Counted from the first letter of the stretch, positions 7,362 to 16,366 are shown. The stretch is DNA of 27,034 nucleotides from Candidatus Omnitrophota bacterium (GCA_022709465.1 JAKLIT010000002.1:1-27034); one strand, 5' to 3'. Numbers and translations are program-made. The notes: generated by a model not told the origin, from the letters alone.

Positions 7362-7390
7362 ATTATAGTAACAATACCCTGTCATATCAA
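7362..7390 (-). promoter_or_regulatory. Sigma70-type promoter for the candidate RNA
   Basis: On the minus strand TTGATA (7385-7390) and a perfect TATAAT (7362-7367) are 17 bases apart. They lie within an inverted repeat, ACAGGGT at 7354-7360 and ACCCTGT at 7376-7382, which could be an operator. The promoter is divergent from the autotransporter promoters; 21 bases separate the two -35 boxes. Confidence 0.65.
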
Positions 7391-7411
7391 GCGATTTTCT
7401 GGTTCCGATTA

Positions 7412-7439
7412 TTGACAATGATTACCATTATTGTAGAAT
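7412..7439 (+). promoter_or_regulatory. Promoter P1 overlapped by a Fur-like palindrome
   Basis: TTGACA (7412-7417) and TAGAAT (7434-7439) are 16 bases apart. Lying across them, GACAATGATTACCATTATT (7414-7432) matches the classical 19-bp Fur box at 15 of 19 positions by eye. Binding there would block the promoter. The regulator could equally be a Zur or Mur relative; no fur-type gene is in the window. Confidence 0.6.
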
Positions 7440-7455
7440 ATCTTAAATGTCATCG

Positions 7456-7485
7456 TTGACGGAACCCTTTATGTAATAGTATAAT
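7456..7485 (+). promoter_or_regulatory. Promoter P2 of the autotransporter gene
   Basis: TTGACG (7456-7461) and a perfect TATAAT (7480-7485) are 18 bases apart. A start about 7 bases downstream would leave a leader of roughly 16 bases containing GAGGG (7496-7500), well placed for the ATG at 7508. The upstream Fur-like box would lie some 60-80 bases before this start. Confidence 0.6.
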
Positions 7486-7507
7486 CGGTTATTATGAGGG
7501 CTTGCAT

Positions 7508-9952
7508 ATGAACACTATAAGGACGTTATTTGTATCCGTGCTCTTTGCGGTAGTTCTCTCCTTCTTTATGCCGGGCCCCGGCCTGCTTGCAACCGACTAT
7601 ACTATCAACGGATCGCGCACGTTGTCTTTGTCGGTAGCCGATTATGATACCGTCCTGGCCACGGGCTATGCGTATTGGGTCGTCTCAAGCACTTCCAACT
7701 GCATAAGCGGCTCCTCCGCGGATCATGTCACCGTGACCGTCAACTCGGGCGGCAGGATGGTTGCTCAAGGATACAGCAGCAGCGGTGCGGCCAATACGGG
7801 CGGCAGGGCCATCTATCTGCGCGATTACGCCGATATAACCGTCGAAAACGGGGCCCTTGTCGAGAATTACGGGTATGACGCCGTTGGCAATGCCGGCATT
7901 AACGCCGTCGCCATCTATACCGGCAGCTACGCCGATATACATGTCGCGGGCACGGTCTGGACATACAACAGGGACGGCCGTACGGGCGGAGGATACAACA
8001 ACTACGAGGGAGGGATCGTGACCGGCGCCGATTCGACCATATCCATCGCATCGACCGGACTCGTAAAATCAAGCACCTATTGCGGCAATGCCATAGACCT
8101 TCATAGCGACGGCTGTACGATAAACAATTCCGGTACGATACAATCGCCCAATCTCTGGTACGACGGCGTAGCCGCCTTGAGGGTGCAGGCGAGCGATACT
8201 ATCGTCAACAATGACGGCATCATCCAGTCCAACGCATACAATGCCGTATTGTTCGGCACGAGCGATACTTCTACGGGTAACGCGCTCAATGTCTACGGAA
8301 ACTCGTCCGTCATCGGGAACCTGAAGAACGAGGGCGCAACGGGAGGGGCAACGGTCAATTTCGGCTACAACGGCACTTCCGCCGACGCCTCCGCCAACAC
8401 GACCATAACAGGGAACATAGGCAGCAGCGGCAATGCATGGAACGGGCATGTATATGCGGGCACGAACACGGTCACTGGCAGCGCGAATTTCCACGACGTA
8501 AATCTCGCCGCAGGGGCTACGCTGAACATAGGCGGGACTCTTAATATATCCAACTCGATCGGCGTCGAAGTGTATTCCCTGAGCAGCTACGGCAGCATTA
8601 CGTCGACGGGTGTCGCGACCGTCAACGCGGATTCGCTCGACGTCACGCTCACGGGTTACCTCGCCGACAAGGACCAGCTCACTATAATAGACGGCGCGGC
8701 GGGTTCGACCTATAACATCACCACGGTCAATTCAAGCAGCCCTTACTATTCCTTCACCTACTCGACTTTAGACGGCAACCTCATCCTTACCGCCAGCCGC
8801 TCCTCATCGGGTGGCGGCGGTTCCTCCGGTTTTGCCGGCGAGGCCGGCAACAGCAATGCAAGGGCCGCCGCATTAGTCCTCGACAATATCAGCAATCCTA
8901 CGGGCGATATGGCGAACATATTGAACACTCTTGAAGGCCTGGGCGGGACGCAGGTTGCCTCTGCGCTCGATACCCTTATTCCCCAGACCGACAACAGCCT
9001 GCCGCAGGTCAACCATCTGACCCTCGATGGCTTCATCGGCACTATAATCGGGCATTTGGACGGCTTGCGTCTCGCCAGCTCCCATTCCTCCGAGACCGGA
9101 ATATCCGCCGGCGACTCGCCGGCCGACAACGCCGTCTGGGCAAAGGGCTTCGGCTCATACCTTCATCAAGGCCCGCGCGGCTCGAGCAACGGCTACAGGG
9201 CAGGCATCTACGGCACCGCTATCGGCTGTGATACGCTGATATATAAGGACCTGAGGTTCGGCGGAAGCTTCGGATACGCATACGACGATATCAGGTCGAA
9301 GGACAACAGCAACAGCACCGACATCGACAGTTACCAGGGAACTCTATACGCAAGCTTCAGCCGGGCGGCGAATTACCTCAACGGCGCGGCATCCCTCGCC
9401 TATAACCGTTACAGCGGCTCGAGGAATATTAACTTCCCCGGGATCAACCGCATCGCGAACAGCGACTACCACGGATGGCAGTACGGCTTCTACCTTGAAG
9501 GAGGACATGCTTTCAGGAAAGGCAAATTTGAATTGACCCCCCTCGCCTCGATGAAATACGAGCATCTCGGCACGGAAAGTTACATTGAAGAGAACGCGGG
9601 CGCCCTGAACCTCAGGATAGACAGGCAGGGTTATAACATGGTCCAGTCGGGCCTTGGGGGAAAAGCGTCTTACGCTTTAAAATGCGGGCGGAGCTATCTC
9701 GTCCCGGAAATACACGCGAAATGGCTTTATGACATTGTCAACGATGACGAGGAATCCGTGTCTTCCTTCACGGGCGGCGGCGCTTCGTTCGCCACGCAGG
9801 GTTATAAGCCGGCCAAGGGCAGCGCTGACATAGGGGCTAAACTTACGCTTCTGGCCAACTCCAACCTTGAGATCTCGCTTGATTACGGCTACCAGGTAAA
9901 GAAGGATTTCTACAGCCACAGCGGGCTTTTGAACGCGCGTTACGCTTTCTGA
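7508..9952 (+). CDS. Autotransporter (type Va) with beta-helical passenger
   Basis: 814 residues from the ATG at 7508, chosen over an in-frame TTG at 7502 because GAGGG lies 7 bases upstream. Order: signal peptide (about 1-28, ending GPGLLA); a Ser/Thr/Gly/Asn-rich passenger (about 30-430) with beta-helix-like units such as ADITVENGALVEN, STISIASTGLVKS, CTINNSGTIQS and TIVNNDGIIQS; a Gly/Ser linker (about 432-442); a helical stretch; and a C-terminal beta-barrel (about 541-814) starting AVWAKGFGSYLHQ and ending LLNARYAF with the terminal Phe that outer-membrane proteins need for BAM insertion. This is the PF03797-type autotransporter layout. The passenger has no recognisable catalytic motif, so adhesion or surface coating is more likely than enzymatic activity. 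It is the only plus-strand gene here, behind two promoters and a metal-regulator-like palindrome. Confidence 0.93.
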   Translation: MNTIRTLFVSVLFAVVLSFFMPGPGLLATDYTINGSRTLSLSVADYDTVLATGYAYWVVSSTSNCISGSSADHVTVTVNSGGRMVAQGYSSSGAANTGGRAIYLRDYADITVENGALVENYGYDAVGNAGINAVAIYTGSYADIHVAGTVWTYNRDGRTGGGYNNYEGGIVTGADSTISIASTGLVKSSTYCGNAIDLHSDGCTINNSGTIQSPNLWYDGVAALRVQASDTIVNNDGIIQSNAYNAVLFGTSDTSTGNALNVYGNSSVIGNLKNEGATGGATVNFGYNGTSADASANTTITGNIGSSGNAWNGHVYAGTNTVTGSANFHDVNLAAGATLNIGGTLNISNSIGVEVYSLSSYGSITSTGVATVNADSLDVTLTGYLADKDQLTIIDGAAGSTYNITTVNSSSPYYSFTYSTLDGNLILTASRSSSGGGGSSGFAGEAGNSNARAAALVLDNISNPTGDMANILNTLEGLGGTQVASALDTLIPQTDNSLPQVNHLTLDGFIGTIIGHLDGLRLASSHSSETGISAGDSPADNAVWAKGFGSYLHQGPRGSSNGYRAGIYGTAIGCDTLIYKDLRFGGSFGYAYDDIRSKDNSNSTDIDSYQGTLYASFSRAANYLNGAASLAYNRYSGSRNINFPGINRIANSDYHGWQYGFYLEGGHAFRKGKFELTPLASMKYEHLGTESYIEENAGALNLRIDRQGYNMVQSGLGGKASYALKCGRSYLVPEIHAKWLYDIVNDDEESVSSFTGGGASFATQGYKPAKGSADIGAKLTLLANSNLEISLDYGYQVKKDFYSHSGLLNARYAF

Positions 9953-9975
9953 CCCACGGACATCAGAAATTTTTT
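9946..9975 (+). terminator. Terminator of the autotransporter gene
   Basis: TTTCTGA (9946-9952, including the stop codon) pairs with TCAGAAA (9963-9969) across a 10-base loop, and six T follow (9970-9975). The stem is only 7 bp and poor in GC, so termination may be weak. It separates the plus-strand gene from the convergent efflux operon. Confidence 0.55.
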
Positions 9976-9992
9976 ATTGTTCCAGTTATCCT

Positions 9993-11384
9993 TTACATGT
10001 CACCGCCGAGGGCGGTATACAGGCCGATCTGGTTGGCAAGCTTGGAGTAGCGCAAACCTGTAAGGATCTTTTGGGCGGTATACAGCGAACGCTGGGCATC
10101 CAATACGCTCAAGTAATCGTCGATACCCTGCGTATACCTCTTGTTCGAAAGCTCATATATTATCTGTTCCGAATCCACTATGGACTCCTGCGCAGATACC
10201 TGCTCGTCGAGAGTGCTGCGCGCGGCAAGCGCGTCGGAAACTTCCCTGAAAGCCGTCTGGATGCTCTTCTGGTATTGGGCAACCGCTATATCCCTCTCGG
10301 ACTCGCTGGCCCTGTATGCCGCCTGCACGCGCATGTCAAAGAGCGGCATCGCGGCCTGCGGGGCGAAGCTCCACGCATTCGAGCCGGACTTGAACAGGCC
10401 TTTGAACTCGCTGCTTGCCGCTCCCGTAAGCGTCGTGATGGATATCTGGGGGAAGAAAGCGGCCCTGGCCGCTCCTATATAGGCATTCGCGGCCTTAAGG
10501 CGGTGTTCCGCTTCCATTATATCGGGGCGGCGCAGCAGCACGGCGGATGAAAGCCCCGGCGAAATGTCCTTAGGTGAAGCTATGCCTTCGAGATCGGACG
10601 GCAAAAGGTCGTCAGGGACCTCAGACCCCGCAAGAAGGTCCAGGGCATTCCTGTCCTGCATCACGAACTCGCTGTAATATGCAATATCCCTTACAGCGGT
10701 ATCGACCTGCGTCTGTGAACGGCGAAGGTCCGTCTCGCTGGCAAGCCCTTTGTCGAACCTCTGGTATATTACGCCGTATACGCTCCTCTGCGTCTCAAGC
10801 GTGGCCTGGGCCAGTTTCAGGTTCTCGAGATCGGCCGCAAGAGTATAATAGGCGCGCGCCACTTCTCCTATGACCGCTACCTGCGCCCCGCGGCGAGCCT
10901 GCTCCGTCCCGAGATATTCCTCCAACGCCTGCTCTTTAAGACTTCTGATGCGCCCGAAGAGATCGACTTCCCACGACACTATACCGAGATTGACGCTGTA
11001 TTGGTCATAAGACATCTTCTTTCCGCTTGCGGAAAGGTCGGCGGGTACATGCTGGGTGCTGCCGGACGCCGAACCTGTCAACGCCGGGTATAGCCTCGCC
11101 TGTTGGATCCCGTAAAGCGACCGCATTCTCTCGACGTTCAGTATGGCGATCTTAAGGTCCATGTTATTCGAAAGCGCTATTACGATTATCTTCTGAAGTT
11201 TTTCATCCGGAAAAACCCTCTCCCACTTGAGCGCATCTGCGGCAAGGACGCCGGCTCCCGACGCCGGGCCTGCGGGCAATGCTACGGGGACCCTCGAGGA
11301 CGGCCTCGTATATTTCGGGATGAACGAGCACCCGCTTACGATAACCGACAATACCATGACCGGTACAAAATGTCTTATTTTCAT
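9993..11384 (-). CDS. Outer-membrane efflux channel lipoprotein (NodT/OprM family)
   Basis: 463 residues, the usual length for the family. A lipoprotein signal peptide ends at VIVSGC (lipobox, Cys near 19), followed by FIPKYTRPS, the typical OprM-type beginning. Two homologous halves with long helices are visible, including LYGIQQARLYPALTGSASG, TDLRRSQTQVDTA, LLRRPDIMEAEHRLKAANAYIGAARAAFFPQISIT and a C-terminal DDYLSVLDAQRSLYTAQ. The RRPDI and FFPQI motifs are strongly diagnostic. The protein would form the trimeric outer-membrane tunnel of the tripartite pump encoded just upstream, whose RND gene ends one base before this start. It is the last gene of the operon. Confidence 0.96.
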   Translation of the reverse strand: MKIRHFVPVMVLSVIVSGCSFIPKYTRPSSRVPVALPAGPASGAGVLAADALKWERVFPDEKLQKIIVIALSNNMDLKIAILNVERMRSLYGIQQARLYPALTGSASGSTQHVPADLSASGKKMSYDQYSVNLGIVSWEVDLFGRIRSLKEQALEEYLGTEQARRGAQVAVIGEVARAYYTLAADLENLKLAQATLETQRSVYGVIYQRFDKGLASETDLRRSQTQVDTAVRDIAYYSEFVMQDRNALDLLAGSEVPDDLLPSDLEGIASPKDISPGLSSAVLLRRPDIMEAEHRLKAANAYIGAARAAFFPQISITTLTGAASSEFKGLFKSGSNAWSFAPQAAMPLFDMRVQAAYRASESERDIAVAQYQKSIQTAFREVSDALAARSTLDEQVSAQESIVDSEQIIYELSNKRYTQGIDDYLSVLDAQRSLYTAQKILTGLRYSKLANQIGLYTALGGDM

Positions 11385-11385
11385 A

Positions 11386-14300
11386 TTACGCCTTGTCTGT
11401 TTTCTTTTTGCCGATGGTCTTCTCTATCAGTACGTAGAACAGCGGCGCGAAAAGTATTACAAGCAAAGTTCCGGTGACCATACCGCCAAGCACCGAAGTC
11501 CCGATAGCGACCATAGCGCCTGCTCCCGCACCTGTGGCCATAGCAAGGGGCAGGACGCCGAAACCGAACGCAAGTGATGTCATCATGATCGGCCTGAAAC
11601 GCAGCCTTGTGCCTTCAACGGCCGCCTCGATCAAGCCCATACCCTCCTCCACCCCTGCTTTCGCGAACTGCACGATGAGTATGGCGTTCTTGGTGGCAAG
11701 ACCGAGTGTCGTCAATAACCCTATCTGGAAATATACGTCATTGGAAAGCCCCCGCATCGAAGAGGCGATAACTCCACCTATGACGCCGAGTGGCAATACA
11801 AGTAATATCGCTATCGGTATCGGCCAGCTTTCATACAGGGCCGCAAGGCACAGGAATATGACGAATACAGAAAAAGCGTATAACGGGCCGCTCTGCGAAG
11901 CCGACTGGCGCTCCTGGTACGACAGGCCAGTCCAGTCGTATCCGAACCCCTGCGGCAGCTTGCCGACGATCTCTTCCATGGCCTTCATGGCCTCACCGGA
12001 ACTCCTTCCCGGCGCGGGCTCACCCCAGATATTCATCGACGAAAACCCGTTGAAACGTTCCAGGCGCGGCGATCCCGAAGTCCAATGCGTCGACGCGAAC
12101 GAGGAGAACGGGACCATCTTTCCCGAGCTGTTGCGGACATACATGTTGTTCAGGTCCATGGGCTGGCTCCGGTACGGCGCGTCCGCCTGCACAAATACTT
12201 TTTTAACGCGGCCCGACTGGATGAAATTGTTCACATATGAACTTCCGAAGGCCGCCGAGATGGTGCTGTGTATGGAGCTTATCGGCACGCCAAGCGCGCC
12301 GGCCTTTTCCCAATCGATGTCTACCCTGAATTCAGGGACGTCTTCCATGCCGTTGGGACGCACGCTCGCAAGGCGCTCGTCCTTCGAGGCCATCACCAAA
12401 AGCTGGTTGCGGGCGTCCATGAGGGCGGCGTGGCCGAGCCCTCCGCGGTCAAGGAGCTGAAAATCAACGCCCCTGGCGTTGCCAAGTTCGTTAACCGAAG
12501 GCGGCGGGAAAGCATAAATTATCGCTTTCGTGTTACTCGAGAACGCTCTCATGGCCCTGGAGGCAACGGCTTTTACGCGCAGGTCCGCGCGGTTCCTGAA
12601 TTTCCAATCTTTCAATTTGACAAAAACCATGCAATTGTTCTGCGCCCTGCCGGAAAAGCCGACGCCCGCGATCGTCATGCACGAGTCAACCGCTCCCTTC
12701 TCGTTCTTCTTAAAATAAGTCTGGACCTCATCGGCAACTTCCTGGGTCTGCTCAAGCGTAGAACCTGTCGGAAGCATTATCTGCGCCATCAGTATGCCCT
12801 GGTCCTCATCAGGAAGATAGCTCGTAGGCATCCTCATGAACAACAGGACCATAAGCGCGACTATAACGGTAAAGACGGCCAGGAAACGCTTCTTCTTAGA
12901 CAGCGCGGTCTTTACCAGAGCTTCGTAGCCGTCCCTGAAACGGGTAAAGACCTTGTCGAACCAATGCATGAACGGCTTTGCAAACTTATTTGTCTCTTCC
13001 GCAGCTTCATGCCCTTTCGCCACAGGCTTGAGCATATAAGCGCAAAGTACCGGCGTAAGGACCAAAGCGACCAGGACCGAAAGCAACATCGCCGCGGCAA
13101 TGGTAACCGAGAACTGGCGGTATATGACTCCTGTCGAACCGCTAAAGAACGCCATGGGCCCGAAGACAGCGGCAAGGACAAGCCCGATGCCGATAAGCGC
13201 CGGCGTTATCTGCTCCATGGACTTGGAGGTGGCCTCCATGGGCGGTATGCCCTCCTCGCCCATTATACGCTCGACGTTCTCGACCACTACGATCGCGTCG
13301 TCGACAAGCAAGCCGATGGCGAGCACCATCGCGAACATCGTCAGCATGTTTATGGAATATCCGAATAGACCCAGGACCGCGAACGTCCCGAGCAGTACGA
13401 CCGGGACGGCAATGGTCGGAATAAGGGTCGCCCTCATATTACCCAGGAACAACCACATTATTAGGAAGACAAGAATGACGGCCTCGAAAAGCGTCTTGGT
13501 CACTTCATGTATAGATACTTCGATAAACGGGGTAGTATCGTAAGGATAGACTACTTTCATGCCTTTCGGGAAATAGTCCTGAAGCTCTTTGATCTTCTCT
13601 TTTATCGCCTTCGCGGTATCAAGGGCGTTGGCGCCCGGCGCCTGCCTTATGGCCAGCGCGGATGAGGGCTTGCCGTTGTAGAAAGACTTCACGTCATATA
13701 TCTCGGTGCCGAGCTCGGTCCTGCCGATATCCTTGACGCGGACAATAGAGCCGTCGGGATCTACGCGCAGCGGTATGGCGGCGAACTCCTCAGGGGTCTG
13801 AAGCAGGTTCTGGACGATAATGGACACATTCAACCGCTGGCCTTCCACAGCCGGCGCCCCGCCGAACTGCCCGGCGGAGACCTCGACGTTATATGTCTTC
13901 AGGGCCGCGATGACGTCTTCTATGGTCATGTTATAATCGGTGAGCTTTTCAGGATTGAGCCAGACGCGCATTGCATTCTGCGAACCGAAAGCCTCCACCT
14001 CGCCGACTCCCGGGACGCGCGCGAGCACTTTTTCAAGGTTCGAGGCGGCATAATCCTGCAGGTCGTTGCCGTCCATGCTGCCGTCTTCGGATATCAGCCC
14101 GACAAGTATCAGGTAGTTCCTCGTGGATTTGCTCACTTTGACGCCCGAACGCTGGACGACGTCAGGAAGGCTCGGCATAGCGAGCTGCAGTTTATTCTGG
14201 ACCTTCGACCATGCAAGGTCAGGGTTTGTCCCGGGCTTGAACGTCAGTTCGATACGGGCGGAACCGGAAGAATCGCTTGTGCCGGATATATATAACATAT

Positions 14301-14523
14301 CGTCGAAACCGGTCATCTTCTGCTCGACGATCTGGGTTATGCTGTTCTCGACCGTCTCCGCGGACGCGCCTGGATAATTGGCCGTAATGGCGATCGACGG
14401 CGGCGCTATAGGCGGATATTGCGATATCGGAAGGCTGTATATGGAAAGCAGCCCGAGCGCCATCATGACTATCGCGATGACCCAGGCAAATACCGGACGT
14501 TTCAGGAAGAATTTAGATAACAT
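11386..14523 (-). CDS. RND multidrug efflux pump, HAE1/AcrB family
   Basis: 1045 residues, matching AcrB in length and numbering. The N-terminus MLSKFFLKRPVFAWVIAI is the usual first helix. The proton-relay aspartates are D408 and D409 in AIGLLVDDAIVVVENVER. The second half contains LGGMVTGTLLVILFAPLFYVLIE, the last helix. Two large periplasmic loops carry porter and docking domains, with PGASAETVENSITQIVEQ and PTGSTLEQTQEVADEV typical of hydrophobic and amphiphilic drug exporters. It should act as a homotrimer in the inner membrane using the proton gradient. The start has a GAGGG site, and the adaptor gene ends 12 bases upstream. Substrates cannot be read from the sequence. Confidence 0.97.
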   Translation of the reverse strand: MLSKFFLKRPVFAWVIAIVMMALGLLSIYSLPISQYPPIAPPSIAITANYPGASAETVENSITQIVEQKMTGFDDMLYISGTSDSSGSARIELTFKPGTNPDLAWSKVQNKLQLAMPSLPDVVQRSGVKVSKSTRNYLILVGLISEDGSMDGNDLQDYAASNLEKVLARVPGVGEVEAFGSQNAMRVWLNPEKLTDYNMTIEDVIAALKTYNVEVSAGQFGGAPAVEGQRLNVSIIVQNLLQTPEEFAAIPLRVDPDGSIVRVKDIGRTELGTEIYDVKSFYNGKPSSALAIRQAPGANALDTAKAIKEKIKELQDYFPKGMKVVYPYDTTPFIEVSIHEVTKTLFEAVILVFLIMWLFLGNMRATLIPTIAVPVVLLGTFAVLGLFGYSINMLTMFAMVLAIGLLVDDAIVVVENVERIMGEEGIPPMEATSKSMEQITPALIGIGLVLAAVFGPMAFFSGSTGVIYRQFSVTIAAAMLLSVLVALVLTPVLCAYMLKPVAKGHEAAEETNKFAKPFMHWFDKVFTRFRDGYEALVKTALSKKKRFLAVFTVIVALMVLLFMRMPTSYLPDEDQGILMAQIMLPTGSTLEQTQEVADEVQTYFKKNEKGAVDSCMTIAGVGFSGRAQNNCMVFVKLKDWKFRNRADLRVKAVASRAMRAFSSNTKAIIYAFPPPSVNELGNARGVDFQLLDRGGLGHAALMDARNQLLVMASKDERLASVRPNGMEDVPEFRVDIDWEKAGALGVPISSIHSTISAAFGSSYVNNFIQSGRVKKVFVQADAPYRSQPMDLNNMYVRNSSGKMVPFSSFASTHWTSGSPRLERFNGFSSMNIWGEPAPGRSSGEAMKAMEEIVGKLPQGFGYDWTGLSYQERQSASQSGPLYAFSVFVIFLCLAALYESWPIPIAILLVLPLGVIGGVIASSMRGLSNDVYFQIGLLTTLGLATKNAILIVQFAKAGVEEGMGLIEAAVEGTRLRFRPIMMTSLAFGFGVLPLAMATGAGAGAMVAIGTSVLGGMVTGTLLVILFAPLFYVLIEKTIGKKKTDKA

Positions 14524-14535
14524 TTATCGCCCTCG

Positions 14536-15702
14536 TTATTGCGCTTTCGCCGTTTCAGGAGCGGCGATCACAACGGGGACGCCGTTACGCACACGCTGTA
14601 TCCCCTCGATTATAACGCGGTCGCCGGCGGAAAGCCCGGACGAGACAAGCCACTTGTCCCCTATAGCACGATCAACCGTTACCATCCTCATCTCGGCTTT
14701 ACCCTCGGCATCAACCAGCCATACGTAAGGCTGCCCTTTCTGGTCGCGGATCACCGCGGTTTGCGTTAATAATATCCCCTGATCTATATAACCTTCGGTA
14801 AGTATCGCCCTGACGAACATGCCGGGAAGGAGCATACTGTCAGGATTCGGAACGACGATCCTCAGGACAACGGAACCGGTCGTAGGACTGACGGTAACAT
14901 CGCGGAATTCAAGCATGCCCTCTATAGGGTATACCGAACCGTCCTCTTTTATTATCTTCACTTTGCTCTGCCCGTCGCTGTCGGCCTTGAACGTCCCTTC
15001 CTTCATGCGCCCCTGGAGCTTCAGCATCTCCGCGGTCGACTGTGTCACATCCACGTAGATCGGGTCCAGCTGTTGTATGGTAGCAAGCGGCATCTGCTGG
15101 TACTCCACCACCATACTGCCCTCGGTCACGTTAGAACGGCCTATACGGCCGGATATCGGCGCCTTGATGGGAGTATATGAAAGCTTTATCTCGGCTATTT
15201 CCAGGGCCGCCTTGCTGACCTCGAGCTGCGCCTCGGCCTGCCTAAGGGCAGCGAACGCGTCATCATATTCCTGCTGGCCTATAGCGTGGCTGGTGACAAG
15301 TTCTTTATACCTCTCTACGCGTGAACGCACCGCCGGCAAATTCGCTTCCGCCATAGAGACGGCCGCCTTGGCCTGGTCGTAGGCCGCCTTATAATGGACG
15401 GGATCTATCTGGTAAAGGAGGTCGCCCTCATGGACGAACGATCCTTCCTCGAAAGCACGTTTTATTATAAGCCCGCTTACCTGCGGACGTATTTCCGACA
15501 CCCTTGAGGCCGCGGTACGGCCCGGAAGTTCGCTGGTTAACACAACGCGTTCTGTCTTTATGGCAACGACTTTTACTTCAGGCCCTTTCGGTTGCGCCTG
15601 CTTATTTGCACGGCGGCCGCATCCGGTCGTAATAAGAGATACCGCAAAAATCAGGACGCAAGCCGTCCTGAAGGTATTACGCGACATGACACTGTTACCC
15701 AT
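14536..15702 (-). CDS. Periplasmic adaptor of the RND pump (AcrA/MexA family)
   Basis: 388 residues. A lipoprotein signal ends at LITTGC, followed by GRRANKQ, so the protein should be lipid-anchored to the inner membrane. Next come the lipoyl/barrel-sandwich half (ELPGRTAASRVSEIRPQVSGLIIKRAFEEGSFVHEGDLLYQID), a helical hairpin (about 95-165), the second half of the sandwich (SYTPIKAPISGRIGRSNVTEGSMV), and beta-barrel and membrane-proximal domains ending QRVRNGVPVVI. All blocks are typical of AcrA. The ATG at 15700-15702 is preferred because AAAGGA stands 7 bases before it and it overlaps the tetR stop; a second Met five codons on is possible. The protein bridges the pump and the outer-membrane channel. 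Confidence 0.96.
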   Translation of the reverse strand: MGNSVMSRNTFRTACVLIFAVSLITTGCGRRANKQAQPKGPEVKVVAIKTERVVLTSELPGRTAASRVSEIRPQVSGLIIKRAFEEGSFVHEGDLLYQIDPVHYKAAYDQAKAAVSMAEANLPAVRSRVERYKELVTSHAIGQQEYDDAFAALRQAEAQLEVSKAALEIAEIKLSYTPIKAPISGRIGRSNVTEGSMVVEYQQMPLATIQQLDPIYVDVTQSTAEMLKLQGRMKEGTFKADSDGQSKVKIIKEDGSVYPIEGMLEFRDVTVSPTTGSVVLRIVVPNPDSMLLPGMFVRAILTEGYIDQGILLTQTAVIRDQKGQPYVWLVDAEGKAEMRMVTVDRAIGDKWLVSSGLSAGDRVIIEGIQRVRNGVPVVIAAPETAKAQ

Positions 15703-16366
15703 TTTCCAGTCCTTTCACTCCCGTGCTTTCCCATAATATGCGGAGTTGGCGTTTATAGTGATATTCACGGCGGTTGCTACCATGGAACTTCACCGCCATA
15801 AATGTCCCGAACATGATCGTCGTTAAAGAGACCAGTATGTCCGCGATATTCGTCCCTGCGGGGACCTCACCGCTCTTCATCGCCGCAGAAACGTTCCTTT
15901 TGAGCCACTGGTCGAAAGGTTCGTCCGGAGTATCCTCGATTCCGCTGCACTCCGGAAAAGCCATCTTCTTCTCTATGGCGGATATCTTCATCCACCTGGG
16001 CCTTTCGGTTTGCGCGAGCAAAATCGAAAGTATCTGGCAAGAGAGGTTGCTGTTTTCCCACTCTCTCGAGACCTGGCTTAATAAGGACTCTATCTTCGGA
16101 AGGAATTTCCCCGAAGGAGAGCTTTTTTCGGCGGCCCACAAGGTCTTTGCCATCGTTATACGCAGGTAATAAAACAGAACATCTATTTTTTCCGGGAAAT
16201 AATTGAAGAATGTTCCCTGCGCTACCCCGGTGGCCTCGCAGATCTTCATCACGGATATATTCTCGAAACGGTCTGTTTTTAACCGCTCCATGAACGCGTT
16301 CATTATCGCGAGCTTGGTCTTCGCGTGTTTTGTTTCCCGTAATGAATATTCTTTTTCGTTGACCAT
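15695..16366 (-). CDS. TetR/AcrR-family transcriptional regulator
   Basis: 223 residues. The N-terminal helix-turn-helix is clear: helix 1 about 15-31, then FENISVMKICEATGVAQGTFFNYFPEKIDVLFYY (about 34-67), the canonical TetR DNA-binding sequence with the FFNYF recognition-helix end. The remaining ~150 residues form a ligand-binding and dimerisation region without recognisable motifs. It is the first gene of the efflux operon rather than a divergent neighbour; its stop overlaps the adaptor start by 8 bases. The simplest reading is a repressor of its own operon that is released by a pump substrate. It lies directly downstream of a strong promoter. Confidence 0.95.
   Translation of the reverse strand: MVNEKEYSLRETKHAKTKLAIMNAFMERLKTDRFENISVMKICEATGVAQGTFFNYFPEKIDVLFYYLRITMAKTLWAAEKSSPSGKFLPKIESLLSQVSREWENSNLSCQILSILLAQTERPRWMKISAIEKKMAFPECSGIEDTPDEPFDQWLKRNVSAAMKSGEVPAGTNIADILVSLTTIMFGTFMAVKFHGSNRREYHYKRQLRILWESTGVKGLENG

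Noticed and set aside
7162..7368. 68-codon plus-strand open frame in the AT-rich island
   Set aside because: No ribosome site, and the frame lies across stable inverted repeats and the candidate RNA on the other strand; more likely non-coding. It could be a spurious frame within a repeat family.
12268..13368. 366-codon plus-strand open frame opposite the RND pump gene
   Set aside because: Antisense to a clear AcrB-type gene; the translation is Arg/His-rich and has no domain.
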